DNA of 64,000 bases from Limisphaerales bacterium. Lineage in GTDB: Bacteria > Verrucomicrobiota > Verrucomicrobiia > Limisphaerales > SXTU01. Positions 25,580 to 34,321 of this stretch are shown piece by piece. The DNA lies in the NCBI GenBank assembly GCA_009773355.1, contig WRPG01000005.1:56914-120913 (forward strand). The letters run 5' to 3'. Within the stretch, counting starts at the first letter, position 1. Each line of letters starts with the position of its first letter. Made by a program: the position numbers and the translations under genes. The notes below the pieces were generated by a model. The model made no database searches. It was not told the origin of the DNA and was given only the letters and a program-made list of their open reading frames with translations.

Positions 25580-26761
25580 GTGTTCGAGCAGGCGCTTGGC
25601 CTCGCGGGCGACGACGAGTTCCTCGTTGGTCGGGATGACCAGCACTTTCACGCGCGAACTGTCGGCGCTGATGACACCCTCCGTCGCGCGGAGCGAATCG
25701 TTCTTCGCGGGGTCGAGTTGGATGCCGAGCTGGTCGAGGTTTGCGCAGATGGCCGCGCGGAGTTCGGTCCGGTTTTCGCCAATGCCGGCGGTGAAGACGA
25801 GGGCGTCCGCGCCGTTGAGCTGGAGGAAATAGCCACCAATCCAGCGGCGTGCCTCGCTGACAAAGACATCCATTGCGAGCTGCGCCTTGGCGTTACCGCC
25901 GGAAGCGGCGGTCTGGATGTCACGCACGTCGTTCGAAAGACCACCGCTGAGGCCCTTGAGTCCGCCTTCCTTCGCGAGCTGGCGCTGGGCTTCTTCGACG
26001 CTGAGGCCGAGCGTCTTGACCGCGTAGGGCAGCGCTTCCGCGTCGAGGTCGCCGACGCGGTTGTTGTGCGGCAGGCCGGACTGCGGGCTCATGCCGAGGC
26101 TGTTGCCGATGGCGACGCCGTTGAGGATGCCCGTGATGCTGGAGCTGCCGCCGAGGTGACAGGAGATGACGCGGAGCGGCGCGCCGTTCACCGGCGACTT
26201 GCCGCTGTCGCTGTAGAGGTTTTGCGCGCGTGCGGCGACGTCCTTGCGGCCGAGCAGTTCGGCGCTGCGCTCGGCGATGAACTTGTGGCTCGCGCCGTGG
26301 AAGCCCCAGCGGCGCACGCCAATCGCGTGCCATGCGTCGGGCACCGCGTAGCGCATCATCGCCTCGGGCGCAAACTGGTAAAACGCCGTCTCGAACAGCC
26401 CGATGAGCGGCACGCCGGGTAGGCGTTTGGCAAAGAGACGGATGCCGGTGATGTAGGGCGGGTTGTGCGCGGGCGCGAGGCCGTTGTAGGCCTCCATCGC
26501 GCCGAGCACACGCTCGTCGAGCCGCACGCAGCCGGTCACGTCCTTGGCGATGACGGTCTTGAAGCCGACTGCCGCGAGGTCGCGCTCGGACTGGATGTGG
26601 CCGGCGTCGCGTAGTTGCGCCAGGCATTCCTCAATCGCCTTGGGATAATCGGTCACGCGCTCGAAGCCGCCCTTGTGAAGCAGCCGCTCGGCGCTGTTCG
26701 TGAAGTCGAACAAGCGCCACTTGAGCGAGGTCGAGCCGAGGTTGGCGACGAGGATTTTCAT
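25568..26761 (-). CDS. ackA: acetate/propionate kinase
   Basis: 397 residues of the acetokinase family: MKILVANLGSTSLKWRLFD (phosphate-1 region), GFHGASHKFIA, HLGGSSSITGILNG, FTAGIGENRTELR. It converts acyl-phosphate plus ADP to the carboxylate plus ATP, the last step of the BMC pathway. No encapsulation peptide, so probably cytosolic or loosely associated. Its presence inside the shell operon is characteristic of Planctomycetes/Verrucomicrobia loci. Confidence 0.93.
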   Translation of the reverse strand: MKILVANLGSTSLKWRLFDFTNSAERLLHKGGFERVTDYPKAIEECLAQLRDAGHIQSERDLAAVGFKTVIAKDVTGCVRLDERVLGAMEAYNGLAPAHNPPYITGIRLFAKRLPGVPLIGLFETAFYQFAPEAMMRYAVPDAWHAIGVRRWGFHGASHKFIAERSAELLGRKDVAARAQNLYSDSGKSPVNGAPLRVISCHLGGSSSITGILNGVAIGNSLGMSPQSGLPHNNRVGDLDAEALPYAVKTLGLSVEEAQRQLAKEGGLKGLSGGLSNDVRDIQTAASGGNAKAQLAMDVFVSEARRWIGGYFLQLNGADALVFTAGIGENRTELRAAICANLDQLGIQLDPAKNDSLRATEGVISADSSRVKVLVIPTNEELVVAREAKRLLEHANN

Positions 26762-26765
26762 GGAC

Positions 26766-26823
26766 TAACCACGAAGGCACAAAGGACACGAAGCTAGGTG
26801 AACTCCGCGTCTTTGTGGCGCTT
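26766..26823. repeat. facing arrays of ACGAAGGCACAAAG type
   Basis: ACCACGAAGGCACAAAGGAC-type arm (from 26766) faces a CCGCGTCTTTGTGGCGCTTC arm (26804-26823) in the 61-bp gap between BMC-H and ackA. Confidence 0.7.
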
Positions 26824-27101
26824 CATTGGAGCCACTTGCCGAGCTGGCTGAGTCCGTCGTGCGGCCGGGGGATGACCTGGACGCTGACGACGGAGCCGAC
26901 CTGCGCGGCAGCGGCAGCACCGGCGTCAGTGGCGGCCTTCACGCTGGCGACGTCGCCGCGGAAAAACGCGGTCACGTAGCCGGAGCCAATCTTGTCCCAG
27001 CCGGTGAAGGTGACGTTCGCGGCCTTGAGCGCGGCGTCGGTCGCCTCGAAAAGCGCGCAGAGACCCTTGCATTCAATCATTCCAATTGCTTGTTGAGCCA
27101 T
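26823..27101 (-). CDS. BMC-H hexameric shell protein
   Basis: 92 residues: QAIGMIECKGLCALFEATDA, pore loop KIGSGYVT as in PduA-type shells, [17 protein letters not shown] and VIPRPHDGL. Second of three BMC-H genes. Confidence 0.94.
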   Translation of the reverse strand: MAQQAIGMIECKGLCALFEATDAALKAANVTFTGWDKIGSGYVTAFFRGDVASVKAATDAGAAAAAQVGSVVSVQVIPRPHDGLSQLGKWLQ

Positions 27102-27135
27102 AGTGCTTGTGGTGTTTGTGAGTTGCGGTTGCGGG

Positions 27136-27429
27136 TTACTTCTTCACAGCGGCGGCGGGTTCGCCGAGGAAGCCCTTCACGAGGTCGTCGTGCGGGCGGG
27201 CGAGGACGTGGGCGGCCACGAGTTCGCCAACTTTGCCAGCGGCCTTGGAGCCGGCGTCCACGGCGGCCTTGACGCTGGCGACATCGCCGCGGCAAATCAC
27301 CGTGATGAGACCGCCGCCGATGGGGATGGTCTTCGAGATGGTGACGTTCGCGGCCTTTGCCATGGCATCGGTGGCTTCGATGCTGCCGGTGTAGCCCTTG
27401 GTTTCGATCATGCCGATTGCTTCGCTCAT
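27136..27429 (-). CDS. BMC-H hexameric shell protein
   Basis: 97 residues: [21 protein letters not shown], pore loop [34 protein letters not shown] and a short C-terminal extension (GEPAAAVKK). First shell gene after pduL. Confidence 0.94.
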   Translation of the reverse strand: MSEAIGMIETKGYTGSIEATDAMAKAANVTISKTIPIGGGLITVICRGDVASVKAAVDAGSKAAGKVGELVAAHVLARPHDDLVKGFLGEPAAAVKK

Positions 27430-27463
27430 AGTTATTCCTGTTGTTTGAGGTTCTGGTTCAAAG

Positions 27464-28141
27464 TCACTTGATCAGCTCGCACGGGGTGTCGGGCTGGAGA
27501 TTGCAGGCGTTGCCCTCGTCCGTGTCAATGTGGACCTCCAGCTTGAAGCTCGGGTCCACGCGGCAGAGCATCTGGTTGAGGACCAAGCCGCAATCGCCGC
27601 CGATGCGGAGCTTCATCATGTCACCGGCTTTCACGCCGTAGTAATCCGCATCCGCAGGCGTCATGTGGACGTGACGCCTCGCGCGGATGATGCCCTGCGG
27701 CAACTCGAAGAAGCCCGCCGGTCCCATGAGCATCCCACCGAGCGTGTCCTTGATGTCACCGGAGCTGCGGAGCGGCAGGTCGAACCCGAGCGCGATGCCA
27801 TCCGTGTAGGCCAGTTCGACTTGGTTCAAATTCCGGCAAGGGCCAAGGATGCGGAGATTCGAGATAACGCGGCTGCGCGGGCCGACGAGCGTGACGGTCT
27901 CCTTCGCGGCGAACTGGCCGTCCATGTAGAGCCACTTGTGGACTTGGAGCTTGTGCCCCTTGCCGAATAGCGCCTCGACGGCGTCCTCTGTTAGATGGCA
28001 ATGACGGGCGCTGACGTTGACCACGAGCGGATTCGGCGCGCTGGCCGTGCGCGGAAGGGGTTTGCCGAGCCGTTGATATACGGCTTGTCGAACCATGTGC
28101 TCAACAACAGCGCGATGCGGCGTGGTAGCCAAACCAGTCAT
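27464..28141 (-). CDS. pduL: PduL-type phosphotransacylase, first gene of the BMC operon
   Basis: 225 residues. Residues 8-27 ([20 protein letters not shown]) are an encapsulation-type helix. Two beta-barrel halves carry the zinc ligands: H47 and H49 (SARHCHL), H157 and H159 (ARRHVHM), H204 (LEVHIDTDE). The enzyme converts acyl-CoA plus phosphate to acyl-phosphate plus CoA, regenerating CoA inside the shell. The start at 28141 keeps the targeting helix. Confidence 0.93.
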   Translation of the reverse strand: MTGLATTPHRAVVEHMVRQAVYQRLGKPLPRTASAPNPLVVNVSARHCHLTEDAVEALFGKGHKLQVHKWLYMDGQFAAKETVTLVGPRSRVISNLRILGPCRNLNQVELAYTDGIALGFDLPLRSSGDIKDTLGGMLMGPAGFFELPQGIIRARRHVHMTPADADYYGVKAGDMMKLRIGGDCGLVLNQMLCRVDPSFKLEVHIDTDEGNACNLQPDTPCELIK

Positions 28142-28225
28142 ATCTGAGCGCGATTTTGAAACTTTTTGAACTCAAGTCAAACATTTTCTTGCAAACTCTA
28201 TCAAAAACTATCAAATAGGCCACAG
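28142..28225. promoter_or_regulatory. divergent control region with 10-bp-phased repeats
   Basis: An AT-rich 84-bp gap between pduL and the DeoR gene. It contains CTATCAAA at 28198-28205 and 28208-28215, and TTTTGAA at 28154-28160 and 28164-28170, each pair spaced exactly one helical turn. A TTGACT hexamer on the minus strand (within 28170-28180) could be the -35 of the BMC operon. Likely operator of the adjacent DeoR protein (inference). Confidence 0.55.
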
Positions 28226-29101
28226 ATGACCTCAGAAGAGCGCCAAAAGCGTATCGAGGAACACCTCCAAAAGGTTGAGTTTGCGTCATTGGAGGAGCTT
28301 TCCGAGCTGGTGGATGCCTCGGTTTCTACCGTCCGGCGGGATGTCACGGTCATGGAATCAACGGGGGTTCTCCGCAGGACACACGGGGGTGCCCGTCTGG
28401 CTGACCCAAAGTCCGACGAATACGCCTTCAGCACCCGTGACACGCACCAACTGACAGAGAAGGAAATCATCGGAAAGGCTTGTGCCGGGCTGATTTCCGC
28501 GAATCAAACCGTCATTCTGGATGCCGGAACGACGTGTTACCACGTTGCCCGGCACTTGGAAGCCAAGACCCCGCAGGTGTTCACCAATTCCCTGCCCATC
28601 GCGAATCTTTATTCCGCCTCCAACAAGCTGGAAGTCGTGGTTTCTGGCGGGGTCATCTATCCACGGCTCGGGGTGCTGGTCGGACCGCTGGCGGTGGAGG
28701 CGTTCTCCAAGATTCGGGCCGACGTGGCCATCCTGAGCTGTGCGGGCATCACGGCGGAGGGCATCACGAACTCTCACGGCCTGCTGATTGACATCCAGCG
28801 GGCCATGATCAGGGCGGCCCGCCGGGTGATCTTCTGCATTGATTCCACCAAGTTTGGCCGCCAGTCCATTTCCAAGCTGTGCGACTTGGACGTCATTGAC
28901 GTGGTCGTGACCGACCCCGGCGCGCCGGAAAGCTTCCTTGCCCTGCTCCGCGAGCGAAACATCCAAGTGACGCTCGCGAACGACGAGGCCGTCGCACCGA
29001 TGCCCGCGCTGCCTCCCGCGCTGGCGATGGATCCCGACTCAAGCCCCGAGCCGCCGCAACGAAGCGGGCCTTTCGAAGAAGTGCCGCTGAATGTGTTGTA
29101 G
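28226..29101 (+). CDS. DeoR-family transcriptional regulator
   Basis: 291 residues. N-terminal DeoR winged helix (TSEERQKRIEEHLQKVEFAS, then VSTVRRDVTVMESTGVLRRTHGGAR) and a C-terminal DeoRC/ISOCOT sugar-phosphate sensor domain (ILDAGTTCYHVARHL, SGGVIYPRLGVLVGP). The start at 28226 was chosen because the preceding in-frame residues lie in the AT-rich control region. Divergent from the BMC operon, so probably its repressor, relieved by a phosphorylated sugar intermediate. The C-terminal tail is Pro-rich. Confidence 0.9.
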   Translation: MTSEERQKRIEEHLQKVEFASLEELSELVDASVSTVRRDVTVMESTGVLRRTHGGARLADPKSDEYAFSTRDTHQLTEKEIIGKACAGLISANQTVILDAGTTCYHVARHLEAKTPQVFTNSLPIANLYSASNKLEVVVSGGVIYPRLGVLVGPLAVEAFSKIRADVAILSCAGITAEGITNSHGLLIDIQRAMIRAARRVIFCIDSTKFGRQSISKLCDLDVIDVVVTDPGAPESFLALLRERNIQVTLANDEAVAPMPALPPALAMDPDSSPEPPQRSGPFEEVPLNVL

Positions 29102-29178
29102 CGGTTCGGAAGGATTTGCGGCCGACTCAGTTCGTGTCATAACCGTGCGGAACACGGCGGCTTCAGCAGCTACTCATT

Positions 29179-29928
29179 ATGCAAATCAAAGGGAAAGTCG
29201 GACTGGTCACGGGCGGCACACGCGGCATCGGAGCGGCAGTGGCGATTGCCCTGGCAAAGGAAGGTGCGGATGTCGCCATTGTTGGACGAACCGAGGATGA
29301 TGACGCGCGGCAGACGCGGGCGGCGATACAGGCGCTCGGACGGCGCTGCGAACTGATTCTCGCCGACTGCGCCAAGCCCGCTGATTGCACGCGGGCCGTG
29401 GAGGAAGCGGCGCAGCGACTGGGCGGCGTGGACGTGCTGGTTCACTCCGCTGGCGGGCCGGTGAATGGCGGCTTGCTGGAGTTGACTCCCGAGGCATGGC
29501 ACGGCGCGTTCGATGTCCATGTCCACGCGATTTTCTACCTGTGCCGTGCGGCCATCTCGCTCATGCGACCGAAGAAGGAGGGCGCAATTGTCCTCATCTC
29601 CTCGACCGCCGGGAAGCTCGCCACGCCGAGTCACATTGCCTATCAGGCGGTGAAAGGTGCCATTCCCCACATCACACGCGGCTTGGCGCGGGAATTCGCC
29701 CCGGACAACATCCGCATCAACTGCGTCGCGCCCGGCGTCATCCGCACGAAGTTCCACGAGAAGATGTCGGCGGAGCAGAAGAAGCTGAACCTGGAGCAAC
29801 GCATCCCGCTCAAACGCGAGGGCACGCCAGAACAGGTGGCCGACGCCATCCTCATGCTGGTGAAGAACGACTACATCACCGGCGACACGGTGACGATTGA
29901 CGGCGGGTTGACGATGCGGATCGCGTAG
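29179..29928 (+). CDS. short-chain dehydrogenase (FabG-like)
   Basis: 249 residues, complete SDR: TGGTRGIG near residue 11, NSAG-equivalent HSAGG, S142-region ISSTAG, YQAVK active site, APGVIRTKF and C-terminal TIDGGLTMRIA. Downstream of the DeoR gene by 77 bp, same strand. A role in L-fucose/L-rhamnose metabolism is possible from context, but the substrate is not readable. Confidence 0.85.
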   Translation: MQIKGKVGLVTGGTRGIGAAVAIALAKEGADVAIVGRTEDDDARQTRAAIQALGRRCELILADCAKPADCTRAVEEAAQRLGGVDVLVHSAGGPVNGGLLELTPEAWHGAFDVHVHAIFYLCRAAISLMRPKKEGAIVLISSTAGKLATPSHIAYQAVKGAIPHITRGLAREFAPDNIRINCVAPGVIRTKFHEKMSAEQKKLNLEQRIPLKREGTPEQVADAILMLVKNDYITGDTVTIDGGLTMRIA

Positions 29929-29938
29929 CGGCGGGGGA

Positions 29939-30032
29939 AGTATTCAGTAACCAGTGTTCAGTATTCAGTCCTGAGGCGTGCAGAGTCTGTGCGGCCCACT
30001 GAATACTGGTCACTGAAAACTGAAAACTGACC
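29939..30032. repeat. facing CAGT-array hairpin between convergent genes
   Basis: TATTCAGTAACCAGTGTTCA-type arm (29939-29971) faces CACTGAATACTGGTCACTGA-type arm (29995-30032). Lying between the 3' ends of the SDR and the lactonase, it could terminate both transcripts. Confidence 0.88.
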
Positions 30033-30034
30033 GG

Positions 30035-31219
30035 CTACTTCACCGGCAGGAACTTCATGCACACCGGCGTGCCGACTTCGAGCTTTGTGCCGGTGGCGGT
30101 GAGTTTGCCGGTGGCCTGGTCCACCTTGAAGAGCGCGATGGTGTCGGAGCCTTGGCCCTCGGTGAAAAGCCACTTGCCGGTCGGGTCAAGGTTGAAGTTG
30201 CGCGGGGTCTTCACTTCCGCCGGGGCGTTCTGCACAAGGGTGATTTTGCCATCCGCTGCCACGGAGAAAACCGCGATGGTGTCGTGGCCGCGATTCGAGC
30301 CGTAGAGGATTTTGCCGCCAGGATGCGCGACAACTTCCGCCGTGCTCCAACCGGGCTTCGGGCCGGGGCCGTCGGCGGCGGGCAACGTGGAAACGGTGTG
30401 CAGTTCGGTGAGCGCGCCCTTCGCCGCGTCATAACTGAACGCCGTCATGGTGAGGGTAATCTCGTTGATGACGTAGGCGAACTTGCCGCTGGGATGGAAG
30501 GCGAAGTGGCGCGGGCCGCTGCCGGGTGGGACGCTGGCGGACGGCGGGTCGTTCGGAGCCAGCGTGCCCTTCGCGGTGTCGAGCTTGTAGATGAGCACCT
30601 TGTCGAGGCCGAGGTCGGCGACGAAGGCGAAGCGGTTGTCCGGCGAGAGGTTCACGGAGTGGGCGTTGGGCTGGCTCTGGCGCTTGGTGACGCTCTTGCC
30701 GGTGTGCTGCACGAAGCCGGTGCGCTCGCCGACGGAACCATCAGCCTTGATGGGCAACGCCACGACGCTGCCGCCGCTGTAGTTCGCCGCGAGCGCGACT
30801 TTGCCGCTCTTGTCCACGGAGACGTGGCACGGCCCCGCGCCAACGGTGGAGGCCTGGCTGAGGAGCTTGAGCTTGCCGTCCGGCTGGATGGCGAACGCGC
30901 TGACGCCACCGCCCTTTTTGCCGTCCACTGCCGCGACTTCGCCCACGGCGTAGAGGTTTTTGCCGTTGGGGTGAATTGCGAGGAAGGAAGGATTCACTGC
31001 CTCGCCAGCCAATTCCGGTTTGCCGACTTCGCCAGTCGCCGCGTTGAAAGTGAACGTGTAAATGCCCTGGCTCTTCTTACCGGTATAGGTGCCGACGTAG
31101 GCGCGGAACTGGGTGGGTGCAGAGCCGGCTTTCTTGTCAGCTCCGAGCGCGTTGGAGCAAAACGAGGCGATGGCAAACGTGGACACGAGGGCGTGCGGGA
31201 GGAACGGGCGGCGTTTCAT
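30035..31219 (-). CDS. secreted lactonase-family (6-phosphogluconolactonase-like) beta-propeller
   Basis: 394 residues from the ATG at 31219 that precedes a signal peptide ([20 protein letters not shown]). The body has the seven-bladed propeller pattern: [99 protein letters not shown] and a final [10 protein letters not shown]. Bacterial relatives are Pgl-type or extracellular lactonases; export argues against the cytosolic Pgl role. The longer upstream frame would destroy the signal peptide. Confidence 0.85.
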   Translation of the reverse strand: MKRRPFLPHALVSTFAIASFCSNALGADKKAGSAPTQFRAYVGTYTGKKSQGIYTFTFNAATGEVGKPELAGEAVNPSFLAIHPNGKNLYAVGEVAAVDGKKGGGVSAFAIQPDGKLKLLSQASTVGAGPCHVSVDKSGKVALAANYSGGSVVALPIKADGSVGERTGFVQHTGKSVTKRQSQPNAHSVNLSPDNRFAFVADLGLDKVLIYKLDTAKGTLAPNDPPSASVPPGSGPRHFAFHPSGKFAYVINEITLTMTAFSYDAAKGALTELHTVSTLPAADGPGPKPGWSTAEVVAHPGGKILYGSNRGHDTIAVFSVAADGKITLVQNAPAEVKTPRNFNLDPTGKWLFTEGQGSDTIALFKVDQATGKLTATGTKLEVGTPVCMKFLPVK

Positions 31220-31298
31220 GTGGGAAGCAAACCAGATTTCAGCGACGCCGCGCAAGTGAACGCTTTCAGTCATACTCCAGTCTGCGATTTCGCGGGGC

Positions 31299-31316
31299 TT
31301 GTGAAAAAAATCACAA
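31299..31316. promoter_or_regulatory. perfect CRP/FNR-superfamily type palindrome upstream of nuo
   Basis: TTGTGA-N6-TCACAA, containing the exact TGTGA-N6-TCACA core of CRP sites, 68 bp before the nuoB ATG and 80 bp from the divergent lactonase start. A regulator is not in the window. Confidence 0.65.
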
Positions 31317-31321
31317 AACGC

Positions 31322-31350
31322 TTGCCGCGTGTCAGGCCGGTGCTTTACTT
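31322..31350 (+). promoter_or_regulatory. possible sigma70-type promoter of the nuo operon
   Basis: TTGCCG (31322-31327) and TTACTT (31345-31350) with 17-bp spacing, just downstream of the palindrome. A small hairpin (CGCGGA / TCCGCG, about 31360-31376) follows in the leader. Weak match; inference. Confidence 0.35.
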
Positions 31351-31383
31351 GCCGTGTTCGCGGACAATTTCCGCGTGCTCACC

Positions 31384-31878
31384 ATGCCGACCAGCACAGA
31401 ACTAGGCTACAACTCGAAGATCGAGGGCGATGTCGTGGTCACGCGCGTGGACGCGGCGATCAACTGGTGTCGCAAGCAGTCGCTGTGGCCGATGCCGATG
31501 GGCCTCGCCTGCTGCGCCATCGAGCTGATGGCGGCGGGCGCGAGCAAGTTCGACATCTCGCGCTTCGGCTCGGAGGTCATGCGCTTCTCGCCCAGGCAGT
31601 CGGACGTGATGATTGTGGCCGGCACGGTGACTTACAAAATGGCGCTGGCCGTCAGGCGTATTTACGACCAGATGCCGGAGCCGAAATGGGTCATCGCGAT
31701 GGGCGCGTGCGCCTCGACCGGCGGCATGTATCGCAGCTACGCGGTGCTGCAAGGCGTGGACCAAATCGTCCCGGTGGACGTGTATGTGGCCGGCTGCCCG
31801 CCGCGTCCCGAGGCGCTCCTCGACGCGCTCATCAAGCTCCAAAACAAGATTCAGAAGGAGCCGGTGCTGGCCGCCTGA
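31384..31878 (+). CDS. nuoB: NADH-quinone oxidoreductase subunit B
   Basis: 164 residues. Ligands of cluster N2 are present: C43 and C44 (LACCAIE), C109 (GACAST) and C138 (GCPPRPE). First gene of the operon; nuoA, normally before it, is absent, and the next gene upstream is the divergent lactonase. The start at 31384 follows the family N-terminus. Confidence 0.95.
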   Translation: MPTSTELGYNSKIEGDVVVTRVDAAINWCRKQSLWPMPMGLACCAIELMAAGASKFDISRFGSEVMRFSPRQSDVMIVAGTVTYKMALAVRRIYDQMPEPKWVIAMGACASTGGMYRSYAVLQGVDQIVPVDVYVAGCPPRPEALLDALIKLQNKIQKEPVLAA

Positions 31879-31882
31879 ACCG

Positions 31883-31916
31883 CCTCCCAACTCTCAACTC
31901 CCAAACCCTCAACTCC
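31883..31916. repeat. tandem CTCCCAA/CTCTCAA-type array
   Basis: CTCCCAACTCTCAACTCCCA-type units in the 42-bp gap between nuoB and nuoC. No opposing arm is visible. Confidence 0.75.
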
Positions 31917-31920
31917 CCCC

Positions 31921-32499
31921 GTGGCCTCCGCCGAACTCGCCAACCAGTTGAAAGCCAAGTTTGGCGAACTGCTGTCCGTGCCGAGCGAGTTTCGCGGCGA
32001 AGTCACGCTGAAGCTGGCGGATGCCGAGCGCATCGCGGAGGTCTGCGAGTTCGCCAAGAAGTCCCTGAGCTTCGATATGCTGCTGGACCTCACGAGCATT
32101 GACAACTACGGCGAGGATCCACGCTGGACGCTGGTTTATGAGCTTTATGGCACCGGCCACGGCTGCCACCTGCGGCTCAAGACGGAGGTGAGCGAGGAAA
32201 AGTCCGAGTCACCGACCGTCACCGGAGTCTGGCGCGGGGCTGATTGGCACGAGCGCGAGATTTACGACATGATGGGCGTCCGTTTTCGCGGGCACCCGGA
32301 CCTGCGCCGCATCCTGATGTGGGATGGCTACCCATATTTCCCGTTGCGGAAGGACTTCCCGCTCGCTGGCAAGCCGAACGATTTGCCCGACGTGGCGTTC
32401 ACCAAGCCCGCGCCGCTGGAAGGCGGGCCGTTCGTGACTGTCGCCGGCGGCAAGGACAGCATCGCCCGCGAGCCGCGCGTGCGGACACCGGAGAGCTGA
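31921..32499 (+). CDS. nuoC: NADH-quinone oxidoreductase subunit C
   Basis: 192 residues with a GTG start. The 30-kDa subunit signature is WHEREIYDMMGVRFRGHPDL followed by RRILMWDGYP and FPLRKDFPL. Separate from NuoD, unlike the fused enterobacterial NuoCD. Part of the Q-module. Confidence 0.94.
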   Translation: MASAELANQLKAKFGELLSVPSEFRGEVTLKLADAERIAEVCEFAKKSLSFDMLLDLTSIDNYGEDPRWTLVYELYGTGHGCHLRLKTEVSEEKSESPTVTGVWRGADWHEREIYDMMGVRFRGHPDLRRILMWDGYPYFPLRKDFPLAGKPNDLPDVAFTKPAPLEGGPFVTVAGGKDSIAREPRVRTPES

Positions 32500-32514
32500 T
32501 TTTCGTTTCTCAAC

Positions 32515-33828
32515 ATGGCCACCGCCCAGACCATCGAATTTCGCGAGCCAGCCTCCCGCGTGGCGGAGGGAGCCAAGTCGCTCCTGCCGACGCCCGTTCC
32601 CGCGCCCGCGACTGGTGACGATTCCGGCGAGCTGGTCGGCGAGAAGATGATTCTTAACATGGGGCCGTCGCACCCGTCCACGCACGGCGTCTTGCGCATC
32701 GTGCTGGAGCTGGACGGCGAGATTGTCACCAAGGCCACCCCGGACGTGGGTTATCTGCATCGCGGCGACGAGAAAATCGCCGAGAACATGACCTACACCC
32801 AGTTCATCCCTTACACGGACCGGCTGGATTACCTCGCGCCGCTGGCGAACAACGTCGCCTACGCGCTGGCGGTGGAGAAATTGCTCGGCATAGAAAAACA
32901 GCTCCCGCCGCGCTGCCAATACATCCGCGTCATCTGCTGCGAGATGGCGCGCATCTCGGCGCACCTGCTTGGCCTCGGCGCGTTCGCGATGGACATCGGC
33001 GCGCTGACGGTCTTCCTGCACACGTTCACCGAGCGGGAGAAGATTTATTCGCTCATCGAGCGGCTCACCGGCGCGCGCTTCACGACGAGTTACACGCGCA
33101 TCGGCGGGCTTTCGCGGGACTTGCCGCCGGGCTGGGCCGATTCGCTCCGCAAGTTCTGCGACGAAGTGGAAGTGAACTTCGCCGAGTCCGAGACGTTGCT
33201 CACCCGCAACCGCATCTTTGTGGACCGCACGCGGAACGTCGGCATCATCTCTGCGGCGGACGCGATTGACTACGGCCTGACCGGCCCGAACCTGCGCGGC
33301 AGCGGCGTGGATTACGATGTGCGCAAGGCGCATCCGTATCTCGTCTATGGCGAGCTGGACTTCGAGGTGCCCGTCGGCTCGGTCGGCGACAGCTACGACC
33401 GCTATCTCGTCCGCATGGAGGAGATGCGCCAGAGCGTCCGCCTCATCCGTCAGTGCCTCGCCAAGCTGCCCGGCGGCGACGACAACGACGCGAAGGAACC
33501 CATCAACGTGCCCGACGGCAAAATCGTTTTGCCCGCGAAGGACAAGGTGCTCACGAGCATGGAGGAGTTGATTCACCAGTTCATGCTGGTGACGCAGGGC
33601 GTGAACGCGCCGCCCGGCGAAATCTATTTCGGCGCGGAGAACCCGAAGGGCGAGCTGGGCTTCTACATCAACTCGCGCGGCGGCGGCACGCCGTATCGGC
33701 TGAAGATTCGCGCGCCATCCTTCTGCAACCTGAGCATCCTGCCGCATGTGCTGCCCGGCCACATGATGAGCGACGTGGTGAGCATCCTCGGCTCGATTGA
33801 TTTTGTGATGGGAGAATGTGACCGATGA
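32515..33828 (+). CDS. nuoD: NADH-quinone oxidoreductase subunit D
   Basis: 437 residues. After a 45-residue Pro/Ala-rich N-terminal extension the 49-kDa subunit begins: MGPSHPSTHGVLR, DVGYLHRGDEKIAE, QFIPYTDRLDYLAP. It ends SIDFVMGECDR, the usual C-terminus. Forms the quinone pocket with NuoB. Overlaps nuoE by 4 bp. Confidence 0.95.
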   Translation: MATAQTIEFREPASRVAEGAKSLLPTPVPAPATGDDSGELVGEKMILNMGPSHPSTHGVLRIVLELDGEIVTKATPDVGYLHRGDEKIAENMTYTQFIPYTDRLDYLAPLANNVAYALAVEKLLGIEKQLPPRCQYIRVICCEMARISAHLLGLGAFAMDIGALTVFLHTFTEREKIYSLIERLTGARFTTSYTRIGGLSRDLPPGWADSLRKFCDEVEVNFAESETLLTRNRIFVDRTRNVGIISAADAIDYGLTGPNLRGSGVDYDVRKAHPYLVYGELDFEVPVGSVGDSYDRYLVRMEEMRQSVRLIRQCLAKLPGGDDNDAKEPINVPDGKIVLPAKDKVLTSMEELIHQFMLVTQGVNAPPGEIYFGAENPKGELGFYINSRGGGTPYRLKIRAPSFCNLSILPHVLPGHMMSDVVSILGSIDFVMGECDR

Positions 33829-34316
33829 GCTTCGCCGTTCCCGCCAATCTCGAAGCCCAGCTCGACGAGTTGGTCACGCATTACCCGCAAAAGCGGAGCG
33901 CGTCGCTCATGCTGCTGCATGCGTTGCAGGAGCACTTTGGCTACATCTCGCGCGACGCCGTGGAGTGGACCGCGCGGAAGCTCGGCCTCCAGCCCATCAA
34001 CATCTACGAGCTGGTCACTTTCTACCCGATGTTCCGGCAGGAGCCGCTGGGCAAGACGCACATCAAGGTCTGCCGCACGTTGAGCTGCGCGCTGGCGGGC
34101 AGCACGGAGTTGCGCACGCACTTCTGCTCGAAGCTTGGCCTCGACGCGCACAAGCACGCGCCGCAGACCACGCCGGACGGGAAGTTCACCGTCGAGTTCG
34201 TCGAGTGCCTGGCCGACTGCGGCAACGCGCCCGTGGTGCTGTTGAACGAGGATTTGCTGCCCAAGGTCACGCCCGCGCAGGCGGACGAAATCGTCGCGAG
34301 GGGGAAGGCGAAATGA
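33825..34316 (+). CDS. nuoE: NADH-quinone oxidoreductase subunit E
   Basis: 163 residues. The 2Fe-2S cluster N1a ligands are C83, C88 (VCRTLSC) and C128, C132 (ECLADC). N-module subunit feeding NuoF. The stop is only 5 bp from the 3' end of the antisense tRNA. Confidence 0.95.
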   Translation: MSFAVPANLEAQLDELVTHYPQKRSASLMLLHALQEHFGYISRDAVEWTARKLGLQPINIYELVTFYPMFRQEPLGKTHIKVCRTLSCALAGSTELRTHFCSKLGLDAHKHAPQTTPDGKFTVEFVECLADCGNAPVVLLNEDLLPKVTPAQADEIVARGKAK

Positions 34317-34321
34317 AACCT

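Noticed and set aside
29939..30032. CAGT arrays as an attachment site
   Set aside because: The same architecture recurs at many loci with no integrase or duplicated tRNA end; a repeat/terminator explanation is simpler.
31117..31383. Longer NuoB start
   Set aside because: The extension crosses the palindrome and promoter region and the divergent lactonase start.
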